A stretch of DNA of 64,000 nucleotides. It comes from Foetidibacter luteolus. GTDB taxonomy: Bacteria > Bacteroidota > Bacteroidia > Chitinophagales > Chitinophagaceae. The translations under genes and the position numbers were made by a program. Below, piece by piece: positions 60,156 to 64,000 of the stretch (the stretch's first letter is position 1; each line of letters starts with the position of its first letter). Where the stretch lies: contig NZ_VVIP01000012.1 in the NCBI RefSeq assembly GCF_009650435.1, positions 64,501 to 128,500 on the forward strand, read 5' to 3'. Under the pieces are notes generated by a model. The model was not told the origin of the DNA. It ran no database searches and saw only the letters and a program-made list of their open reading frames with translations.

Positions 60156-60192
60156 TTCTTTATTTTAAACAGTTGATAATATCGTTAACTTT

Positions 60193-61257
60193 TTAAGCAT
60201 TGAAATATTTTTTCCTGAACCAGAATGCAAGGTTTACCAGTGCCATTAAAGCGGGTACTTCTACCAGCGGGCCAATAACCCCGGCAAACGCCTCGCCACT
60301 GTTGATGCCGAACACAGCAATGGCAACCGCTATGGCCAGTTCAAAATTGTTACCTGTAGCGGTAAAAGCGATAGAGGTTGATTGGGAATAACCAGCTCCT
60401 AAAAACTTGCCCGCAAAAAAGCTGGCCACAAACATTACCGCAAAGTAAATAACCAGTGGCAGGGCAATGCGCAAAACATCCATTGGTATCTGAACAATAA
60501 GTTCGCCTTTCAGGCTGAACATGAGCAGGATGGTAAAAAGCAGCGCAATTAAAGTAATGGGAGAAATAAATGGAACATACTTTTTCTGAAACCAATCCTC
60601 CCCCTTCAGCTTCATTAAAAGGTAACGGCTGATAACCCCTGCTGCAAAGGGTATGCCCAGGTAAATACCCGTGGATTTGGCTATTTCTGCTATTGTAATA
60701 TGTACAGCCAGGCCCTGCAGGCCAAAAAGCGGCGGTAAAAGAGTAATAAAAACATACGCGTACACACTGTACAGCAGCACCTGAAAAATACTGTTGAGTG
60801 CGATAAGCCCGGCGGCATATTCCCGGCTACCTTCGGCCAATTCATTCCAAACCACCACCATTGCGATACACCGGGCAAGTCCAATAAGTATCAGCCCGGT
60901 CATGTACGCCGGATAATCCCTTAAGAAAGTGATGGCCAGCAGAAACATCAGTATGGGGCCAACAACCCAGTTTAAAAATAAAGAAGCGCCCAAAACTTTA
61001 GTGTTTTTAAAAACTTCCCCCATTTTTTCGTACCGAACTTTTGCAAGTGGCGGGTACATCATCAGTATAAGGCCAATAGCCAAAGGAATGTTAGTGGCAC
61101 CGCTGGAAAAATTATTAATAACCCCGGCTGATGAGGGCATGAAAAATCCAAGCGAAACACCTGCCGCCATGGCTAAAAAAATCCAGAGTGTGAGAAAGCG
61201 GTCAAGAAAACCTAACCGCTTTCTTTCATGCGCCGGGGCGCAGTTGTTTGCAGACAT
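60193..61257 (-). CDS. acr3: ACR3-family arsenite efflux transporter
   Basis: This 354-residue transporter with about 10 transmembrane helices has the Acr3 key residues: Cys130 in [18 protein letters not shown] and the preceding conserved Arg. It expels arsenite (AsIII) using the proton gradient. It follows arsM by 23 bases in the arsR-arsM-acr3 operon. The next gene downstream is a metallophosphoesterase. Confidence 0.94.
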   Translation of the reverse strand: MSANNCAPAHERKRLGFLDRFLTLWIFLAMAAGVSLGFFMPSSAGVINNFSSGATNIPLAIGLILMMYPPLAKVRYEKMGEVFKNTKVLGASLFLNWVVGPILMFLLAITFLRDYPAYMTGLILIGLARCIAMVVVWNELAEGSREYAAGLIALNSIFQVLLYSVYAYVFITLLPPLFGLQGLAVHITIAEIAKSTGIYLGIPFAAGVISRYLLMKLKGEDWFQKKYVPFISPITLIALLFTILLMFSLKGELIVQIPMDVLRIALPLVIYFAVMFVASFFAGKFLGAGYSQSTSIAFTATGNNFELAIAVAIAVFGINSGEAFAGVIGPLVEVPALMALVNLAFWFRKKYFNA

Positions 61258-61280
61258 ATTGTGCTTTTAGGTGGCAGTAA

Positions 61281-62159
61281 TTAGTTGCAGCATTCAGGCC
61301 CGCAGCAGGCGGCTTTTTCTTCTTTGGGCTGTACGCTGCCGGTTTCTTTAGCTCCAGGCTTTTCCGCATAAACGGTTACGCTGTAAATGCCAGTGCCACT
61401 GTTTTTAAACTCCGCGATTTCTTCGGCCGTCAGGTAATCCTTCAGTATGTCATCAGGAACAACAATTAGTTTTTCTTTCTGGACAGTTATATTGGCAAAC
61501 CCGTTCTGCTTTATCAGCTCAATATAATCCTGCTTCTGGATAGCGCCGGAAACGCAGCCGGCATACATTTCAGCGGCCCGCTGAATAGCCCTGGGCAGTT
61601 CACCCGATAAAACGATATCTGAAATGCTGAAATGGCCGCCGGGCTTTAGTGTTCTGTATATTTCTTTTATAACGGCATCTTTGTTGGGCACCAGGTTTAA
61701 TACACAGTTGCTTACAATAACATCAGCGATGTTATCATTCAACGGCATTTTTTCAATGTCGCCCTGCCGGAATTCCACATTGTGGTAACCCAGTTTTTCT
61801 GCGTTTGTGCGTGCCTTGTCAATCATAGCCGGGGTAAAATCTATACCGATCACTTTACCGGTTTCCCCTGTTTGCGCACGGGCTACAAAGCAATCGTTAC
61901 CGGCGCCACTACCAAGGTCAACCACCACGTCGCCCTTTTTTATCCTGGCGTACTGGGTGGGCAGGCCGCAGCCCAGCCCCAGGTCAGCATCCGCGTTATA
62001 ACCTTCCAGGTTGCTGTAGTCATCATTCATAATGTTGTATACATCAGTACTGCAACTGCCGCTGCCACAGCAGGATGACTGGTTAACAGATTTTTCCTGT
62101 AAGGCTATTTCACTGTATTTCTGCCTTACCATTTCTTTTAGTTGATTGTTTGTGTGCAT
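61281..62159 (-). CDS. arsM: Arsenite methyltransferase ArsM
   Basis: This 292-residue SAM-dependent enzyme methylates As(III). The SAM site is DLGSGAGNDCF (81-91) and the As-binding cysteines are C152 (SNCVLNL) and C202 (AGCVSG). The N-terminal CCGSGSC (30-36) is near the third Cys position, and the C-terminal CCGPECC (285-291) is an extra Cys cluster resembling the C-terminus of the ArsR protein in this operon. The ATG at 62159 is preferred; the frame is open further up in the arsR-arsM gap but is not family-like. It is the second gene of the operon. Confidence 0.93.
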   Translation of the reverse strand: MHTNNQLKEMVRQKYSEIALQEKSVNQSSCCGSGSCSTDVYNIMNDDYSNLEGYNADADLGLGCGLPTQYARIKKGDVVVDLGSGAGNDCFVARAQTGETGKVIGIDFTPAMIDKARTNAEKLGYHNVEFRQGDIEKMPLNDNIADVIVSNCVLNLVPNKDAVIKEIYRTLKPGGHFSISDIVLSGELPRAIQRAAEMYAGCVSGAIQKQDYIELIKQNGFANITVQKEKLIVVPDDILKDYLTAEEIAEFKNSGTGIYSVTVYAEKPGAKETGSVQPKEEKAACCGPECCN

Positions 62160-62181
62160 GTTGTAAATGTTTAATTGGTAT

Positions 62182-62197
62182 ATTGCAATATTGCGAT
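62182..62197. promoter_or_regulatory. ArsR-type operator in front of arsM
   Basis: On the + strand, ATTGCAA-TA-TTGCGAT is the same 7-2-7 architecture as the site upstream of arsR, with one arm mismatch. It lies between the arsR stop and the arsM start. Confidence 0.55.
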
Positions 62198-62215
62198 TAA
62201 TTAAAGCAAAAAAAC

Positions 62216-62548
62216 TCAGCAGCATTTCGGGCCGCAAAGATCTACCTCCGTAAAAAAGCTGCTGAACAGGTCTTTGTATTTTTTCCAGGTATCCGGGTGA
62301 ATGCAATAGCAAACGCTGACACCTTCAATAGTTCCCTGTATAATGCCGGCGGTTTTCAACTCTTTTAAATGCTGGGAAGTGGTCGCCTGGGCCAGGCCAA
62401 GTTCTTCAACAAGATCTCCGCAAACGCAGGCATTCTTTTTAACCAGGTGCTGCAGTATGGCAATACGTGCCGGGTGTGCCAGCGCTTTGGCCATCAAGGC
62501 TATTTCATTCTGCTCTTTGGTAAACAATGCTGTTTTAGTAGCTCCCAT
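62216..62548 (-). CDS. arsR: ArsR-family arsenic-sensing repressor
   Basis: This 110-residue winged-helix repressor has As(III)-binding cysteines at C41 and C43 (NACVCGDLV) and a recognition helix in GLAQATTSQHLKELKTAG. The C-terminal Cys cluster DLCGPKCC (C105, C109, C110) could add a third thiol ligand. A perfect 7-2-7 palindrome lies 16 bases upstream and is the probable operator for arsR-arsM-acr3. The family call is firm. Confidence 0.94.
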   Translation of the reverse strand: MGATKTALFTKEQNEIALMAKALAHPARIAILQHLVKKNACVCGDLVEELGLAQATTSQHLKELKTAGIIQGTIEGVSVCYCIHPDTWKKYKDLFSSFFTEVDLCGPKCC

Positions 62549-62563
62549 CTGAATTAATATTAT

Positions 62564-62579
62564 ATCGTAAAATTACGAT
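62564..62579. promoter_or_regulatory. ArsR operator palindrome
   Basis: ATCGTAA-AA-TTACGAT is a perfect inverted repeat with 7-bp arms and 2-bp spacer. It is 16 bases from the arsR start and fits autorepression. Confidence 0.72.
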
Positions 62580-62715
62580 GAATAGGATATCAGCCAAATT
62601 TTTTTCCCGTGTAGGTAAAAAAATATAGAAATCTTGCCACGGAAACACGGAGGATTGCGGGAAGTCAATACATCGCCTTGCGTGTGCTCATCGCCTTAAT
62701 GTGTGTTCAACCGCC

Positions 62716-62800
62716 GCACTACCCGGGTCTGAAAAGCCGCCCAATGAATAAAATGATGAAGTGCTTGCGACGCAACGATGATGCCATGAAAAACTATTGC
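62716..62800 (-). repeat. R3-family intergenic repeat, copy 9
   Basis: The minus strand reads CATGGCATCATCGTTGCGTCGCAAG, then CTTCATCATTTTATTC and GGGCGGCTTTTCAGACCCGGGTAG. It lies between arsR and the ClC gene. Confidence 0.72.
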
Positions 62801-62848
62801 CGGTATCTAAAAAATGCCTTTTTTTCTCCGATGACCAATATTTGAAGT

Positions 62849-64000
62849 TTATTTTTTAAAGCGCTGCCAAAGTTTTTTTATTCTTTCTGTACGCAGTTGT
62901 TTAAGTGTTTTCTCAGTTCTGTCATCGTTATCGCCGGTTTTGTAAAATGCCAGCCTTTGCGAATGATAAATGCCTGTATGCCCGCTGAAGTAATACGCCG
63001 TAAAACAGGCAACGGCATAATATAGCGTATGCTCGGCCCCAAAAAGTTCTACCCCCATTATAGTGCATGCAATAGGGGTATTGGTAGCGCCGGCAAAAAC
63101 GGCAATAAAACCCAGGCCAGCCATAAGGTCAATGGGGGCGCCGGTAACAACACCGATGCTGTTGCCTAATGCGGCGCCAATAAAGAACAGCGGCGTTACC
63201 TCGCCGCCTTTAAAGCCGGTGCCGAGTGTAATAGCCGTAAACAGCAGCTTAAGCAGCCAGCTTGCATAACCCGCGCCGCCAGGCTGAAAAGAAGACACAA
63301 TACTTACGCCACTACCAGGATTGGTAACGCCCAGGCCAAGATAATCTGTGGTGCCACTAATGTAAACCAATGCTATAACTATAACGCTGCCTGTTACCGG
63401 TATTAACCAGGATACTTTAATGTACCGGGTGGTGATGTTTTTTATGCTGTGCGAAACCTCCGCAAACAGGTAACCTGCCAGGCCAAAGCAAATGCCTGCC
63501 ATGATTACCTTCAGCAATAGCAAGCCGTTTATTTTAAAGAGGCTTTCCGTATTGGCAGCTACCAGTTTGTGAAGGAGTATCTGGTAATGGGTGTGATGGG
63601 CACCCCAGGCGGTACAAACAACATCCGCAAGTACCGCTGCCATTAAACAGGGCAGTAAGGCGCGGTGATTAATACGGCCTATGTACAAAACCTCCAACGC
63701 AAAAATGGCGCCTGTAACGGGTGTGCCAAACACTGCCCCAAAGCCTGCTGCTATGCCCGCCATCAACAATATGCTTATGTCTTCGCTGGTAAGTTTAAAC
63801 CATTTGCCAAATAAACCTGCAAAGCTGCCGCCCATTTGTACGGCAGTGCCCTCTCTGCCGGCAGAGCCACCAAATAAGTGGGTAATAATGGTGCCAGCCA
63901 GTACCAGCGGCGCCATGCGCAACGGCACACCACCGCCGGGCTCATGAATTTCATCCATGATCAGGTTATTGCCTGCTTCCGCATTTTTACCGGCATATTT
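62849..64000 (-). CDS. ClC-family chloride channel, 3' part
   Basis: This is the C-terminal ~383 residues of a voltage-gated chloride channel/antiporter; the 5' part is outside the window and the frame stays open to base 64000. The gating-glutamate motif is [11 protein letters not shown] (GREG with the key Glu). Other helices are [25 protein letters not shown] and [20 protein letters not shown], a pore segment of the filter type. The final ~25 residues ([17 protein letters not shown]) are cytoplasmic. It has GREGTA in place of the frequent GREGP, as in a Bacteroidetes subgroup. Confidence 0.92.
   Translation of the reverse strand, partial: KYAGKNAEAGNNLIMDEIHEPGGGVPLRMAPLVLAGTIITHLFGGSAGREGTAVQMGGSFAGLFGKWFKLTSEDISILLMAGIAAGFGAVFGTPVTGAIFALEVLYIGRINHRALLPCLMAAVLADVVCTAWGAHHTHYQILLHKLVAANTESLFKINGLLLLKVIMAGICFGLAGYLFAEVSHSIKNITTRYIKVSWLIPVTGSVIVIALVYISGTTDYLGLGVTNPGSGVSIVSSFQPGGAGYASWLLKLLFTAITLGTGFKGGEVTPLFFIGAALGNSIGVVTGAPIDLMAGLGFIAVFAGATNTPIACTIMGVELFGAEHTLYYAVACFTAYYFSGHTGIYHSQRLAFYKTGDNDDRTEKTLKQLRTERIKKLWQRFKK

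Noticed and set aside
1..64000. CRISPR array, tRNA and rRNA genes
   Set aside because: No regularly spaced identical repeats were seen; R2 and R3 are far apart and vary. No cloverleaf with the conserved T-arm GTTCRA sequence was found by eye, which is weaker than a tRNAscan run.

Overview
The window comes from a member of the Bacteroidota, most likely Chitinophagales/Chitinophagaceae. The evidence is a SusC/SusD pair, a type IX secretion (T9SS) C-terminal sorting domain, an ECF sigma factor of the type common in this phylum, a TonB receptor with the phylum's style of N-terminal domain, few strong Shine-Dalgarno sequences, and a high density of short dispersed intergenic repeats. The genus cannot be named from the sequence alone. 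No tRNA, rRNA, CRISPR array, prophage or complete insertion sequence was seen.

Layout. 1-6.6 kb: the 3' part of a DPP-IV-type peptidase, an SMR (Gdx/SugE-like) exporter, an APC amino-acid permease, two ferritin-like proteins with probable Tat signals, and a MarR-GNAT operon with a palindromic operator. 6.6-11.5 kb: phenylacetyl-CoA catabolism genes (paaG; paaABCD) interrupted by a divergent class I terpene synthase gene. 11.7-16.3 kb: an ECF sigma factor without FecR, phospholipid genes cdsA and psd, a RES/Xre toxin-antitoxin pair with a 32-bp perfect palindrome, and queA. 17.2-25.5 kb: a 1299-residue TraB/GumN protein, a GNAT-fold protein, and a pair encoding a YadA-head/S74 surface protein and a T9SS substrate. 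26-34.4 kb: a Cys/Met-type PLP enzyme, ssb, an LDH2-type dehydrogenase, dxs, a YdeI-like protein and a nucleoid-associated protein. 34.4-41 kb: an SDR, a MarR/thioredoxin-like pair sharing an operator motif, a GATase, two DinB proteins, lspA, kptA and a WbpP-like epimerase. 41.7-57 kb: a TonB receptor with a small membrane-anchored partner, then SusC, SusD and two tandem secreted Asp-box (BNR/VPS10-like) proteins with acidic tails. 57-64 kb: a DMT exporter, an Lrp/AsnC regulator, a phosphoesterase, an arsenic operon (arsR-arsM-acr3) and the 3' part of a ClC channel.

The most unusual content is between the genes. (1) A family of about 100-bp elements, here called R2, has nine copies: six on the + strand and three, of a variant type, on the - strand. 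Its helices are supported by compensatory base changes between copies, so it probably encodes a structured RNA. It resembles the Flavo-1 type of Bacteroidetes motif, which could not be checked here. (2) A second family, R3, has nine copies around the core GTTGCGTCGCAC. (3) A 122-bp MITE-like element with 18-bp terminal inverted repeats sits inside an R2 copy with a perfect 10-bp target duplication; a second, inverted copy lies 37 kb away. (4) A block at 41.1-41.6 kb carries three covarying hairpins between inverted R3 copies. (5) Degenerate GATGTNN heptad arrays occur at two sites.

Several regulators sit next to clear palindromes that look like their operators: the two MarR genes, the Xre antitoxin and ArsR. 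In two cases (the second MarR and ArsR) a second matching site lies in front of the next gene of the cluster, suggesting internal as well as leading promoters under one regulator.
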